A program made the translations under genes and the position numbers. From the NCBI RefSeq assembly GCF_007923355.1, contig NZ_VOGO01000003.1, positions 310,001 to 374,000 of the forward strand: a stretch of 64,000 nt of DNA, read 5' to 3'. The notes under the pieces were generated by a model. It ran no database searches and was not told the DNA's origin. It was given only the letters and a program-made list of their open reading frames with translations. Positions 43,005 to 52,042 of the stretch are shown here, in pieces. The DNA is from Falsiphaeobacter marinintestinus. GTDB lineage: Bacteria > Pseudomonadota > Alphaproteobacteria > Rhodobacterales > Rhodobacteraceae. Position 1 is the stretch's first letter; the number at the start of each line of letters is the position of its first letter.

Positions 43005-44189
43005 ATGAACAGGATCAGGATCGATTTCGCAGCTTTTGCAGTCGCGGCAATCACTGCGGCCCCAGTCCCTGCACAGCCCAAGACGCTCGCCGATTTTCTA
43101 GTTCCTCTAACCGATCCCACTGATGATTGGCGAACACGCACCTCACCGACAGGGCAACCGATCACATCATACGGCCAGATCAGCCAGGCTGGACTCGCGT
43201 ACGATGATGGCGTGAGTCGCGATTTTTACGCGCCGCTCGACAACTCGAATGCCAGCACGCGCATCGGGTTCTTGTGGCAACTCTATCCATTCTGGGGGAT
43301 TAATGCGGTGGCCCGGTTTGAGGGCGGCTTTACCCCCCGTGCCTCCAACACAATAAACCAGATCGACGACAGTGGAAACGGCTTCTCGTTCGACGGCACC
43401 AATATCCGAAAGCTGGAGCTGATCATCGACACCGGGCGGATTGGCACGTTTTCCTTTGGCCAGGGAAGCATGGCCACCGACAGTATCGCCGAGATTGATC
43501 TGTCCCAGACCAAAGTCACCGCTTACTCTGCGGTTTCCCAATCCGCAGGTGGTCAGTTTTTGCGTCTGAGTGACGGCAGTTTTTCTCCTTTGGTCATTGG
43601 TGATGCATTCAAGAACTACGACGGTGACAATGTGACTGGCTACAATTCCGATGGCAGTCGCAATCTGCGCGTGCGGTATGACACACCGGACTATCGCGGT
43701 CTCAAGGTGTCTTTTGCTGTGGGCCGCGACGTTCTGGATGAGGGCGATGACGATTATGCGGACGTCGCCGTACGCTATGATGGGCGCTTTCGAAACCTTC
43801 GCCTTAGCGCGGGCCTTGGGTATTCGAGAAAAGCAACCGAAGAGGTGACATCTGGATCGGTTTCCGCAGTCCACCACGCTACCGGGGCAAATGTGACTTT
43901 TGCATTAGGCCACAGCACGTCCTCGGGAAAAAATGGGTACCTTAAGCTAGGCCTAATCCGCTCGTGGATCCCAGCTGGAGACACTGCCATTTCGATAGAT
44001 GTCTATTACGGTTCAGATATCGTCGGGCCGGGGTCCAAATCGCGATCAGTGGGCTTGGCGGTATCGCAACAGTTGGATCGCTACAATGTTGAGATTTTTG
44101 GCCTGCTCCGGAACTATTCGTATGATGATCTGGCCTTCGACTACAGAAATTCCGTGGCTTTCTTTACAGGGATCAGGTGGCAGTTCTAG
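43005..44189 (+). CDS. Porin-like outer-membrane barrel protein
   Basis: 394 residues with a signal peptide (AAVPVPAQ-type cleavage near residue 24). Mature protein of alternating strands with polar loops, for example GRIGTFSFGQGSMATDSIAE, a porin-like sequence, and a C-terminal FFTGIRWQF ending in Phe. It starts 129 bases after the tetR gene, in the same direction. It may let the substrate of the MBL hydrolase cross the outer membrane. Confidence 0.8.
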   Translation: MNRIRIDFAAFAVAAITAAPVPAQPKTLADFLVPLTDPTDDWRTRTSPTGQPITSYGQISQAGLAYDDGVSRDFYAPLDNSNASTRIGFLWQLYPFWGINAVARFEGGFTPRASNTINQIDDSGNGFSFDGTNIRKLELIIDTGRIGTFSFGQGSMATDSIAEIDLSQTKVTAYSAVSQSAGGQFLRLSDGSFSPLVIGDAFKNYDGDNVTGYNSDGSRNLRVRYDTPDYRGLKVSFAVGRDVLDEGDDDYADVAVRYDGRFRNLRLSAGLGYSRKATEEVTSGSVSAVHHATGANVTFALGHSTSSGKNGYLKLGLIRSWIPAGDTAISIDVYYGSDIVGPGSKSRSVGLAVSQQLDRYNVEIFGLLRNYSYDDLAFDYRNSVAFFTGIRWQF

Positions 44190-44245
44190 GGTTAGGTTTC
44201 ATAATCAGTAGATGACGACTGCAGCGAGAGCGATGGCTGAAAGGT
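44188..44245 (-). mobile_element. Right-end remnant of an IS related to that at 36803
   Basis: On the minus strand the bases CCTTTCAGCC to ATCTACTGATTATG repeat the last ~45 bases of the transposase gene at 37578-37624 with one or two differences, and an imperfect copy of the inverted repeat follows. The rest of the element is gone. It lies directly after the porin gene and in the opposite direction to the IS at 36803, so the two bracket the HupE/MBL/porin genes. Confidence 0.65.
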
Positions 44246-44837
44246 AGACCCTCGCTCCAAGCGGGTGGGTGGTTGTTTGGTGATAAGCTGTTCCTTGACT
44301 AGATAAGCGTCTACCCTAAATCCAACAAAGGGCAGTGGATCGCCCCCCCAATGCCAGCCCGCGGCGCTTCCGGCGACGCTCAGACTGTCTCGTCTGTATA
44401 GCGTCGGCAGCACACCCTCGTGGCGGTTTATCCAGCGCGCAACTCATCCAAGGGTGACTGCACCGTATCGGTAGTCTGAATCAAAGCCGTTAGGGAGAAA
44501 ACAGCCTACATCCAGTCCGAGTCACCTGCCCAATAGGTGGTTTCCGGCCCTTAGCCGACCTTGACCACCCAATCGAGATGCTGCGCCTGCAGCCCGCTTT
44601 GCCGACATCCGCTGTGATCGCAAGATCTCAGGTTTGCCGAATTGACAGATTGAGAACAAGACCGCTCGACGCAGTTTCAGCGAGACCTGACGCCTAGTGA
44701 GGCGTGATAGAAATTCGTTGCCATGCTAACTCATCCTCGTTAACCATTTTCCCGAATTTATTGCATTCGCTGGTTGGTGGCCCACACCGGGCGCATCATT
44801 GACGATCTGGGGATGCCTTTTTGAGAGGGGGGTCCTC
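44190..44837. other. Intergenic region between porin and RTX genes
   Basis: 648 bases. It starts with the IS remnant (44188-44245). After it, about 44410-44700 contains pieces such as GGTTTCCGGCCCTTAGCCGACC, which recall the decayed blocks at 36625 and 47715. I see no gene. The last ~100 bases, AT-rich with a GAGAGGGGGG ribosome site, hold the RTX gene's promoter region. Confidence 0.45.
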
Positions 44838-47549
44838 ATGGCGAATTTCATTGTAACGACCACTGCCGACACTGTTGCTGATGATGGTGTTACCAGCTTG
44901 CGCGAAGCTATTGCGCTGGCGGATGCATCTGCCGGAGCAGATACCATCTCCTTTGACGCTGCGCTATCCGGCCAGACGATCTTGCTGAGTGGAACGGAAC
45001 TTGTTCTTTCGACAGACGTTATGATTGATGGCGATATCGACGGCGACGATGTGGCAGATATCACGATTTCGGGTAACGATGCTTCGCGGGTGATCAATGC
45101 GACGGGCGGAACATCGACGCTGGAGTCCCTGACGATCACCAATGGCCACAACGACAGAGGAGGCGATGAAAAAGGAGGTGGCCTAGCTGTGAAAACAGGG
45201 GCAACACTTTATCTGACGAACAGCACGATCAGCGGGAATTTTGCCGCATTTGGTGCCGGTGTATGGAACTCCGGCAGCATGACGCTGACCAACAGTACAA
45301 TCAGTGGGAATGAAGCACTGGTGGGCGGAGGACTAAGCACCAACTACTACGCCACGACCACAATAGTCAACAGCACGGTCAGTGCGAACTCTACGAATTA
45401 CAGTGGTGGCGGGATATTTATCTATGGCACGGCAACACTTATCAATAGCACAGTCACCGGAAATAGCGCGGGAGGTTCCGGAGGAGGAATATTTAACGTC
45501 GGCACCGCGACGGTCATCAACAGCACGCTCAGCGGGAATATGGCAGATTACGATGGCAGTGGGATCTTCAATTTCCGTGATGCCTCGACGACCTTAACAA
45601 ACAGTATAGTGCTGGGCAATAACGCCAATGGCTCCAGTGACGAGGTTTGGGGTACGATCACGTCCACGACCTCGCTCACAGGAGCGGGTGGCGAGACTGC
45701 TGCCGACGTTTTTGCAGAGCTGGACAGCAATGGTGGCGGTTTACTCGCCGACAATGGCGGGCCGGTGCAAACGATTGCGCTGAATGCCGATGTCACTAAC
45801 CCTGCGCTTGATGCTGGAGATGATGCCGTGGCCCCGGGAACGGACGCACGCGGGCTAGAGCGTGACGACTATTCTGGCACTGTGAACAACGGCCTGAATA
45901 TCAGTGATCTTGGGGCATTTGAATTACGTCTGACACAGCTCGGTGGCACCGGAGCGGATGATTTGATTGGGTCCAATGGCGATGACGTTCTGGACGGTGG
46001 AGACGGCGATGACACCCTAACTGGCGGAGCTGGCAACGATGTTCTGGAAGGTGGAGCTGGCGACGACATTTTGATTGGAGGAGACGGTGATGATATTTTG
46101 AATTTTGGGCAGGGTTTCGACTGCTTGTATGGTGGTGCTGGCGATGACGTTTTCCAGCTTTCAGCAGCATTTACTTTTTCTGAAAATAGTGGTGGTCTCG
46201 CACCTGAAGTTATGGAAGCGCCCGTTGTCGTACACGGCGCGGAAGGGATAGATACTTTTGACCTTACTGTGACGTCTGGTTTAGCACTTTTAGCAGTTCT
46301 GGTTTTGGACACGGACGAAGAAAATGAGGTTCCCCCGGATTGCAGCCACGACAATGATGATGATGATACCGGTGTGATCACCTTGTACGGTATCGAGAAC
46401 GTCTACTCTGGTTCGGGCGATGACACGCTGACTGGTAGTGAGGATAACAATATCCTCTCTTCCGGTGCTGGCGATGACAAGATAGAGGGTGGACTGGGTG
46501 ACGATTACCTTGATGGGGGCGTTGGTATTGATACAGCCCTGTTCTTAGGATCGGATGCGGCGACCGTTGACCTTAGAGTTGGAGCTAACTACCAGCAGGA
46601 CACCGGATATGGCTATGACACCGTGGTCAATTTTGAGAACGTCACGTCTGGTTCGGGTGATGACACGCTGATCGGCGATGATAACAACAACCGTCTTGCT
46701 GGGAACAGCGGCAATGACACGCTGGACGGCGGCGGTGGTCGCGACAACCTTTTTGGTGGTCTGGGTGATGACATGTTGATTGGCGGGACCGGGGTCGATC
46801 GATTGACTGGTAGCGTTGGCAACGACACCCTGAATGGTGGAGACGAAAATGACATTCTTGGTGGCGGTGGTGGTTTCGATACACTGTTCGGGGGCGATGG
46901 CGATGATAGCCTGACCGGAAAAGTCGGGGAAGATATTCTGGAGGGCGGTGATGGCGACGACTATCTTAATGGCGGTGCTGGCGACGACTTTATAGAGGGT
47001 GGCCGCGGTGATGACCGTGTGTACGGTGGCCTCGGTGACGATGTGCTTGTTGGCAACGATAACGAAGACACCATAGAGGGTGGCCGCGGTAATGACGAGC
47101 TATTCGGAAACGCCGGAAATGATGTTCTGGAAGGTGGCGACGGAGACGATCAGCTATCTGGTGGCCGCGGAAACGATCGACTGTATGGCAACGGTAGGAA
47201 GGACGTCTTGTTCGGTGACGACGGCCAAGATTACCTGTCTGGTGGCAGTCAGAATGACGTGTTGATTGGTGGCGAAGGCGACGATGTCCTGAATGGCGGC
47301 TCCGGTTTCGACACCTTTGTGTTCGATGACGACTCTGGCTATGACATAATCGAGGACTTCAATTCGGTCAGTGACAATGAAGTCATTCAACTGTCGGCTG
47401 TCACGGGCATCACTGACTTCACTGATCTTCAGGACAATTACATGTCGGTCTCGGGCGACGATGTTGTCATTGATGATGGCTTCGGGACCGTGATTATCTT
47501 GCTGAATGTAGATATCGCCACCCTCGGGGAAGCTGACTTCATCTTCTAA
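44838..47549 (+). CDS. RTX calcium-binding protein with beta-helix (choice-of-anchor Q type) N-terminus
   Basis: 903 residues from the ATG at 44838, with a strong ribosome site; no signal peptide, as expected for type I secretion. Residues 1-370 are a right-handed beta helix with repeats such as TLTNSTISGNEA and INSTLSGNMA, and a DARGLERDDYSGTVNNG region. From about 380 to 835 lie RTX nonapeptides of the type GGxGxDxLx (for example GDDTLTGGAGNDVLEGGAGD), broken by two longer spacers. The C-terminal ~70 residues carry a typical type I secretion tail (IEDFNSVSDNEVIQLSAV). The role is probably adhesion or surface binding. No type I exporter genes are in the window. Confidence 0.85.
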   Translation: MANFIVTTTADTVADDGVTSLREAIALADASAGADTISFDAALSGQTILLSGTELVLSTDVMIDGDIDGDDVADITISGNDASRVINATGGTSTLESLTITNGHNDRGGDEKGGGLAVKTGATLYLTNSTISGNFAAFGAGVWNSGSMTLTNSTISGNEALVGGGLSTNYYATTTIVNSTVSANSTNYSGGGIFIYGTATLINSTVTGNSAGGSGGGIFNVGTATVINSTLSGNMADYDGSGIFNFRDASTTLTNSIVLGNNANGSSDEVWGTITSTTSLTGAGGETAADVFAELDSNGGGLLADNGGPVQTIALNADVTNPALDAGDDAVAPGTDARGLERDDYSGTVNNGLNISDLGAFELRLTQLGGTGADDLIGSNGDDVLDGGDGDDTLTGGAGNDVLEGGAGDDILIGGDGDDILNFGQGFDCLYGGAGDDVFQLSAAFTFSENSGGLAPEVMEAPVVVHGAEGIDTFDLTVTSGLALLAVLVLDTDEENEVPPDCSHDNDDDDTGVITLYGIENVYSGSGDDTLTGSEDNNILSSGAGDDKIEGGLGDDYLDGGVGIDTALFLGSDAATVDLRVGANYQQDTGYGYDTVVNFENVTSGSGDDTLIGDDNNNRLAGNSGNDTLDGGGGRDNLFGGLGDDMLIGGTGVDRLTGSVGNDTLNGGDENDILGGGGGFDTLFGGDGDDSLTGKVGEDILEGGDGDDYLNGGAGDDFIEGGRGDDRVYGGLGDDVLVGNDNEDTIEGGRGNDELFGNAGNDVLEGGDGDDQLSGGRGNDRLYGNGRKDVLFGDDGQDYLSGGSQNDVLIGGEGDDVLNGGSGFDTFVFDDDSGYDIIEDFNSVSDNEVIQLSAVTGITDFTDLQDNYMSVSGDDVVIDDGFGTVIILLNVDIATLGEADFIF

Positions 47550-47873
47550 AGCATGGGATTCTGGCCGCTGTTTCTGTCCAGAAAATTCGCCATCAGCTTC
47601 CATCGCCACGGGCTCTGAGCCGCCTTGCGGCAGTGCGGAAAAGAGCGGGATTCGTTGGTCACTTGAATGTCTGCTGCGTGTCCCGCGCCCCTATTGGCTC
47701 GCGGCAGCAGCGAACTTCCGGTCTCCGCCCTTGGTGTTGGAGGGAGCGTACGGCCCTAAGCAGACCTTGAACATGCTACGCTGTTCTGCACCGCAACTCG
47801 CCAGAAGCGGACTTTCAAGAGTGGCAGCTATCCAGTAATCTGTCCTTGGCAAAATCATGCCAACCATAGAGGT
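47550..47873. other. Decayed sequence between RTX and Gabija-like genes
   Basis: 324 bases without a convincing gene. Blocks at about 47715-47815 (TCTCCGCCCTTGGTGTTGG, TACGGCCCTAAGCAGACCTT) parallel 36625-36735. The repeat probably marks the edges of separate cargo insertions. No terminator of note is seen for the RTX gene or for the convergent helicase gene. Confidence 0.4.
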
Positions 47874-49796
47874 TCAGCCGGGCGCAGCCAGCAAGACCTC
47901 GTCCTTGGCCATCCATTCTTTTGAGATCAGAAACCTGTGGATCGTGTCCGGAGCCTCGGAATAGAGCACAAGCGCGAGGCTCTCTTCTGCCCGCGTGCAG
48001 GTGACGTACAGCAAACGGCGTGTACGCTCGATCGTGGTTTCCTCGCCCTTGTCCGCCTTTTTCTGCGCGGTTGGGCCCAGGGGCTTAACCTCGAACAGCG
48101 TCTCGTAGGAGGCAAGGCCTTTGAAGCGCGTGTGGGCGTCATCGGCGATCACCATAACTCGGGGAAATTGGAGCCCCTTTACCCCTTGGTGGGTGCCAAA
48201 GGAGCTGCGGTCTTCGACATAGTCGAGGTAGCGCGCTACCTGAGAAAACGGAGCTTCAAGCGCCTGCGTCCAGGCCTCGGTGATGGTGTTATCGGTGGGT
48301 GGTGTGGCCTCGGGCGTGGTCAGGTCGAGCTCTGAAAGGAAATCGGCCGTGTTCTGGGCCACGGGACTTTCGCCAAGCAAACAGGGCCGAAGCTGGTCGG
48401 GGACCGGGAACAACTGGTGCTCGGCCACGACCGCTAACACTTCGGCGCAACTCGGGTCCCGTTCTTCCTTAAATAGCGTCATCAGCGCTGCGATGCCCGC
48501 CCGCGCCGCTTCGAGGCCAGTGGCCTGGCACCCACGCCCAACCCGGATACCTGCCTTACCGACCAGCGGTGAACCGTCGCGCAGCACCGCCATCGCGGTA
48601 AAGGCATCGCCAACCCTTTGTGCCGTCACCAAAGGCAAGACCCGGTGGGTGAAAAGCCGCATTGCAGGCAACGTGCCATCACGAAACCCGTCCTTGAGCT
48701 TGTCAGGCTTGCTCAGGGGCTCAAACAGCTCGCTGAAACCAAGACGCGCGGCGGCCATGTGACGCTCGATCGTGAGGGTCTTAACCGCCTCCGCGTCCTG
48801 CCATGCAGAGTCTTCGGTGATGCGGGCCATTTCTGCCCGGGTCCAAGCTTCATAGGCCTCGCGATCCGTGCCCTCACTGGGCGCAAGAAAGACCCGCACA
48901 GTACCACCCGGTTTGTCTTCTCGCGCCCGCTGCTGGCGGCCATCATCGTCGCGCCGGATCGCATTCGCCAAGTCCACAATCCGCGCGCGGCTGCGGTGGT
49001 TCATCTGTTTAGCCGGTTGCGCGAAGTCCCCTACCCGTTGGTCGAGATCGCGCAAACCATCGGTGTAGATGCGCTGCATCGTGTCCCCGAGCAGCCCTAA
49101 GGCGATGCGACCGCGATGGCGCGCCTCGAAGCTTAAAAGCGCTTCCATTAAGGGTTTCATCGTATCCTGACTCTCGTCGATCAAGATGAACGGGTAGCGC
49201 GCCAGAACGATGTTCTGGAACGTCGCGCTTTCAGTCAAGAAATGCGCAGCGAGCGCAATGACCTCGGTATGTTGCAGCGCATCGCGGCCGAAATTGTCCC
49301 CTTCAGGCGCGTAGGTGAAGGCGCGGATCTCGGCCAGGCGCTCCAGCCGCTTTGTCTTTGAGGCCATTTTCTTGACGCGTTTGTCGTGGGCGTCAGTACC
49401 GGCCCGGCCCTTCGCGTGGGCTGCCTGGTTCTCAGCAATCTCTGTCTGCAAGCGGCTCTTCAGCCAGCCCCTAATATCCGTCGTTCGCCCCTCAATGAGC
49501 GACCAAGCGAAGCTGTGGATGGTCTGCACCTGAAACACCGGATCGGCCATGACACGGCGCGTGATCTCATCTGCGGCGGCGTTGGTATAGGTGATCACGG
49601 CGATCATGCGGCTATGTTTGCGAAAGGTGGTCAGGGTCTGTGCGTCCAACCCTTCCAGCGCGTCCTTGAGAGAACGCGTCTTGCCCGATCCCGCCCCGGC
49701 GAACAAAAAGAAACTATGCGGCGCGGTAAGCGACAAACAGGCGCGGATCGTCTCATCGGCGCTGGCGTCGCGGTTGTCGTCAGTCACATCCACCAT
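47874..49796 (-). CDS. UvrD/Rep-like helicase, Gabija GajB-like
   Basis: 640 residues from the ATG at 49796; the frame continues upstream, but this start gives a normal N-terminus. Motifs: Walker A FLFAGAGSGKTRSL (34-40), VITYTNAAADEITRR, DEAD-like ILIDESQDT and GDTMQRIYTDG, and near the C-terminus LLYVTCTRAEESL. This is a superfamily 1A helicase longer than the B. cereus GajB (about 494 residues). It overlaps the OLD-type ATPase gene by 13 bases, the arrangement of class 2 OLD/Gabija loci. The pair probably senses and cuts phage DNA. Confidence 0.82.
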   Translation of the reverse strand: MVDVTDDNRDASADETIRACLSLTAPHSFFLFAGAGSGKTRSLKDALEGLDAQTLTTFRKHSRMIAVITYTNAAADEITRRVMADPVFQVQTIHSFAWSLIEGRTTDIRGWLKSRLQTEIAENQAAHAKGRAGTDAHDKRVKKMASKTKRLERLAEIRAFTYAPEGDNFGRDALQHTEVIALAAHFLTESATFQNIVLARYPFILIDESQDTMKPLMEALLSFEARHRGRIALGLLGDTMQRIYTDGLRDLDQRVGDFAQPAKQMNHRSRARIVDLANAIRRDDDGRQQRAREDKPGGTVRVFLAPSEGTDREAYEAWTRAEMARITEDSAWQDAEAVKTLTIERHMAAARLGFSELFEPLSKPDKLKDGFRDGTLPAMRLFTHRVLPLVTAQRVGDAFTAMAVLRDGSPLVGKAGIRVGRGCQATGLEAARAGIAALMTLFKEERDPSCAEVLAVVAEHQLFPVPDQLRPCLLGESPVAQNTADFLSELDLTTPEATPPTDNTITEAWTQALEAPFSQVARYLDYVEDRSSFGTHQGVKGLQFPRVMVIADDAHTRFKGLASYETLFEVKPLGPTAQKKADKGEETTIERTRRLLYVTCTRAEESLALVLYSEAPDTIHRFLISKEWMAKDEVLLAAPG

Positions 49797-52042
49797 TTCG
49801 CTCCTCCTCCACCCTTTAGCCGGCGCGAGAGCCAAGTTAGGCCCGTGTCGATATAAGGAGGCGCGCGCAGCGCTTTGATGTCGTCGATACAAAGAAGATC
49901 CAGCGCGAAGGCGGCTTTCTCCGGGTACTTCTCTAACCGCTTGAAGAGTGCACTGGCGAGAGCCTCAGGCGTGGGCTCTTCGTTGATGGATATAGCAAAA
50001 GCACGAGTCATGCGGCAGGCCAGTTCGGCCTCTGCAGCGTCCTTCACCGACTCCCGGTTGGCCAGAGTGAGAGCATCTTCGAAGGTACTGGGCGTGACTA
50101 GTTGGGTCTGCGCGCCTTGCGTCACCCCTTGCGGGGTCTGATAGGCGACCACGATGGGGCGACCCGGAGCCTTGTGACACAAGGCCTTTAGGGCAGGTGC
50201 CAACAGCGTATCGATATCCGCCAGCCTTGGGAGCCAGGATCTTAGTGCGTGGTTAGCGGTGGTCTGAGCGGCCCCGTAGCAGGGCTGAGCCGATTGTTTG
50301 ACAACCTTATTGCCTTTTTGCTTATTGCCTTTTTGGATTTCCGTCACTGCGTCCAGATCGGTGATGATCAGCGTCGGCACCTCCAGTGCTTCGATCAAGG
50401 GACGCATGCGGTGCGCGTGACTGCCCCCCAGCTCTAGGAAGGATAGATAGGCCGCAGCCAGGTCAGGGTAGTGATGCTGGATCAGATGCGGCAGCAGGAT
50501 CCGCTCCGCGGCGCCCTCGATCACGATAATGGCGTCGGCGAAGAACAGGTCAAAATGTGTGCTCCGGAGATAGCGCGTCACGAAACGACGGGTGTGATCG
50601 TCTTCGCCAAAGAGCCCCGTCATATTCGCCACACTGGCCGTGGGCACAACTCCGTGACCGGGCAGCTCGCGCTTGAAATAGCGCAACTCATCAAACGCAG
50701 CGGCGTGCGCAATGTGGCCCGAATGGGTGCTCACCACCAGCTGCGTGGTAAAAGCCGAGTCCTCCTTCTCCAGATCCTCATGGTTGCGCAGCACCTTATG
50801 TGCCCTGGCCATGAAGACCTGCTGCACCTGAACATGCAGATGTGCCTCCGGCTCCTCGATCAGCACCAGTTGCAGGGGTTCAATGCCCCTGTCGTCCGGG
50901 GTCACCACCTGTGATTTGAACTTGCCCACCTGCATCCAGTCATCCCGGAAACGCATGAGCTGAAAAACCATGGAGATCAGGTTCTGGAAGCCCAAGCCGT
51001 TGTAGCTTTCAGGCAATTTCACCCCAGATGCGTCGCCAGAGACATCGTATTGCACTGCCGCCGGGTGGTCGAGCCCGTCAACGGGTTTGATCTGTGTGGC
51101 AATGGAGAGTTTCGGATTACTGAGTCCGCCGGGGTAGCCAAGATTTTTCAGTTCCTTGATGGCATCGGCGAAGCCCTCCTTGAGGCGGGCATTGAAGGTG
51201 GTTTCGGCATCATGGATGGCCTTGAGCGCTTTAACGTCGTTCGGCGTGGGGTCCGTTTCAGGGTCGATATGTTTGCGGAAATAGGGCTGTACCTGGCTTG
51301 CGATCTTGCGGCTAGCGGCATGTATGGGCTCGCCATCATCATCTTTCCCCTCACCGGCATCGGCGAACCCACGTTGCGCGTTGATCTCACGAATATGCAG
51401 GAGACCGGCAAAAGGGTTGGGGCCGATCCCCTCGGACAGGGGTGGCAGAGGCGGCGGCGCCACTGCTCCGGACGCTGTAAAGCTTGTGGGGTCCAAAAGA
51501 TGAGCGTTCAGCTCGAATAGCTCCTTGAGGCGTTTGTCCAGAAATTCCCGAAAATCGCGCGGCCAAAGCGCGAACCCGTTGGCCGTTGCGCCGCCGGGTT
51601 GCAGCTTCTGAGCGGCCTCTCGCGCGGCCAGGTACTGCGCCTTGATATCCGCATTTTTCTTTGGCTCCAGGCGCAGTCGCACGCCCAGCAGGCCGCCAGT
51701 CCAGGTGAGTGTTGGGATCAGATGCGCGACATGGTGCAGCTCTGACGTGTCAGCATGGAGCCAGACGTCGAGGAACGGAAGCTGAACCAAGAGCGGGCTG
51801 ATATCCGCCTCGGCCTCGTGTGTCCAGGCGCTCGCGGTTTGTTCGATCGCTGCCCAGTTGGAGGCTGTAACATCGCGCGTGTCGATGCCGCCGCGATCCT
51901 TGAGGAACTTACGCATCGCCTTCATGGCCGATGTCTTGCCGCTGTTGTTGGCTCCGACGAGCAGCGTTTGATTGTCCGAAAGATCCAGACGGGCGCGCCG
52001 CAACTTGCGAAAATTGAAGATTTCAATGCGTCTTAGTTTCAA
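49784..52042 (-). CDS. OLD-family ATPase/TOPRIM nuclease, Gabija GajA-like
   Basis: 752 residues from a TTG at 52042 with GGGGA about 13 bases upstream. Layout: an SMC-like N-terminus with Walker A GANNSGKT (30-37), a long insert (about 100-340), Walker B LVLIEEPEAHLH (393-404), STHSGHI, then a TOPRIM domain with E509 (VIEGAAE) and ITDLD at 560-564, and a C-terminal region. It is longer than B. cereus GajA (about 578 residues). GajA nicks DNA under low nucleotide levels. With the helicase just downstream this is a Gabija-like anti-phage pair. It is the last gene before the right attachment site. Confidence 0.82.
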   Translation of the reverse strand: MKLRRIEIFNFRKLRRARLDLSDNQTLLVGANNSGKTSAMKAMRKFLKDRGGIDTRDVTASNWAAIEQTASAWTHEAEADISPLLVQLPFLDVWLHADTSELHHVAHLIPTLTWTGGLLGVRLRLEPKKNADIKAQYLAAREAAQKLQPGGATANGFALWPRDFREFLDKRLKELFELNAHLLDPTSFTASGAVAPPPLPPLSEGIGPNPFAGLLHIREINAQRGFADAGEGKDDDGEPIHAASRKIASQVQPYFRKHIDPETDPTPNDVKALKAIHDAETTFNARLKEGFADAIKELKNLGYPGGLSNPKLSIATQIKPVDGLDHPAAVQYDVSGDASGVKLPESYNGLGFQNLISMVFQLMRFRDDWMQVGKFKSQVVTPDDRGIEPLQLVLIEEPEAHLHVQVQQVFMARAHKVLRNHEDLEKEDSAFTTQLVVSTHSGHIAHAAAFDELRYFKRELPGHGVVPTASVANMTGLFGEDDHTRRFVTRYLRSTHFDLFFADAIIVIEGAAERILLPHLIQHHYPDLAAAYLSFLELGGSHAHRMRPLIEALEVPTLIITDLDAVTEIQKGNKQKGNKVVKQSAQPCYGAAQTTANHALRSWLPRLADIDTLLAPALKALCHKAPGRPIVVAYQTPQGVTQGAQTQLVTPSTFEDALTLANRESVKDAAEAELACRMTRAFAISINEEPTPEALASALFKRLEKYPEKAAFALDLLCIDDIKALRAPPYIDTGLTWLSRRLKGGGGAKWWM

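Noticed and set aside
45950-47330. Tandem repeats that could be a CRISPR or minisatellite array
   Set aside because: They are in-frame RTX nonapeptide codons of variable DNA sequence, with no constant repeat/spacer pattern.
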